64,000 nucleotides of DNA. It comes from Streptomyces sp. NBC_00457. GTDB lineage: Bacteria > Actinomycetota > Actinomycetes > Streptomycetales > Streptomycetaceae. The position numbers and the translations under genes are program-made. The notes under the pieces were generated by a model. The model was not told the origin of the DNA. It did no database searches and saw only the letters and a program-made list of their open reading frames with translations. The stretch is taken from the NCBI RefSeq assembly GCF_036014015.1, contig NZ_CP107905.1, positions 6,572,001 to 6,636,000 of the forward strand, in the 5' to 3' direction. Shown piece after piece: positions 63,541-64,000 of this stretch (its first letter is position 1; every line of letters begins with the position of its first letter).

Positions 63541-64000
63541 ATGTACGAGGAACAGCAGCGACCGGAACACGGACCCCTCGCCGGGTTCACCGTGGGTGTC
63601 ACCGCCGCGCGCCGGGCCGATGAACTCGGGGCACTGCTCCAGCGGCGCGGTGCCGCCGTTCTGCACGCCCCCGCCCTGCGGATCGTGCCGCTCTCCGACG
63701 ACGGTGAGCTGCTCGCCGCCACCAAGGACATCGTCGAGAACGTGCCGGACATCGCGGTCGCGACGACCGCGATCGGCTTCCGGGGCTGGATCGAGGCCGC
63801 CGACGGGTGGGGCCTCGGCGAGGATCTGCTGGACCGGCTGCGCGGCGTGGAGCTGCTCGCGCGCGGACCCAAGGTCAAGGGCGCGATACGGGCCGCCGGG
63901 CTGACCGAGCACTGGTCGCCGTCCAGCGAGTCCATGGCCGAGGTGCTCGACCGGCTCCTGGAGGAAGGGGTCGAGGGGCGTCGTATCGCCATTCAGCTGC
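63541..64000 (+). CDS. nnaR: NnaR, HemD-like uroporphyrinogen-III synthase domain regulator, 3' end outside the window
   Basis: 153 codons are visible from ATG 63541 (MYEEQQRPEHGPLAGFTVGV). The sequence is the first lobe of a HemD/uroporphyrinogen-III synthase fold (VTAARRADELGALLQRRGA, PDIAVATTAIGFRGW, and GPKVKGAIRAAGLTEHW). In S. coelicolor the narK-linked HemD-like protein with a C-terminal DNA-binding domain is NnaR, a regulator of nitrate assimilation. The DNA-binding part would lie beyond base 64000, so a plain HemD enzyme cannot be excluded from the sequence alone. Confidence 0.85.
   Translation, partial: MYEEQQRPEHGPLAGFTVGVTAARRADELGALLQRRGAAVLHAPALRIVPLSDDGELLAATKDIVENVPDIAVATTAIGFRGWIEAADGWGLGEDLLDRLRGVELLARGPKVKGAIRAAGLTEHWSPSSESMAEVLDRLLEEGVEGRRIAIQL

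Overview
The window is high-GC actinobacterial DNA and is almost certainly a core-chromosome segment of a Streptomyces species. Supporting signs are the strong third-position GC bias, many GTG starts, very rare TTA codons, the gene pairs ftsE-ftsX/smpB/ssrA and pkaA/pkaB, the matAB aggregation genes, narK/nnaR, and leaderless promoters. Gene order resembles the secA to nnaR region of well-studied Streptomyces chromosomes as I remember it; no alignment was run.

Layout. 1-9.0 kb: the 3' end of a LuxR-type response regulator, a YcaQ-like protein, a repeat-rich gap, a GNAT acetyltransferase, secA, an Rv3235-like gene, a DUF6912-like gene, a HAD phosphatase and a PfpI/DJ-1 protein. 9.8-20.2 kb: the giant NAD-glutamate dehydrogenase, a TagGH-type polysaccharide exporter with a divergent TetR gene, galE, the ohrR/ohr peroxide switch, and an internally deleted glycosyltransferase remnant. 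20.3-24.0 kb: a sugar ABC importer. 24.2-32.0 kb: an FHA-FtsK/SpoIIIE-like protein divergent from the membrane Ser/Thr kinases PkaA and PkaB. 32.0-39.2 kb: a large 24-bp hairpin array, prfB, an LAETG sortase substrate, a small zinc-ribbon membrane protein, ftsE, ftsX, an S41 protease, smpB and tmRNA. 39.3-42.0 kb: a secreted esterase and a DacB carboxypeptidase. 42.0-51.3 kb: one overlapping operon for alpha-xyloside uptake and breakdown (binding protein, two permeases, GH31 alpha-xylosidase, LacI, secreted GH3), with two perfect palindromes upstream. 51.4-53.7 kb: a divergent MFS/LysR pair. 53.8-58.4 kb: matA, matB and an acyltransferase in a coupled operon. 58.5-59.6 kb: an intact IS481-type insertion sequence. 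59.6-61.5 kb: a compact module with a WXG/YxxxD-bearing probable type VII secretion substrate. 62.0-64.0 kb: narK and the start of nnaR (nitrate).

The most notable signals are two intergenic elements that share both ends but differ about fivefold in size because of hairpin-repeat expansion; TTA (bldA-type) codons in only two genes that I found, the S41 protease and the xyloside LacI repressor; an IS481 copy whose transposase stop codon lies in the duplicated CTAG target; paired operator-like palindromes in three promoters; the eroded glycosyltransferase beside the wall-polymer exporter; and the small WXG/YxxxD module. I see no CRISPR array, no prophage and no complete novel defence system.
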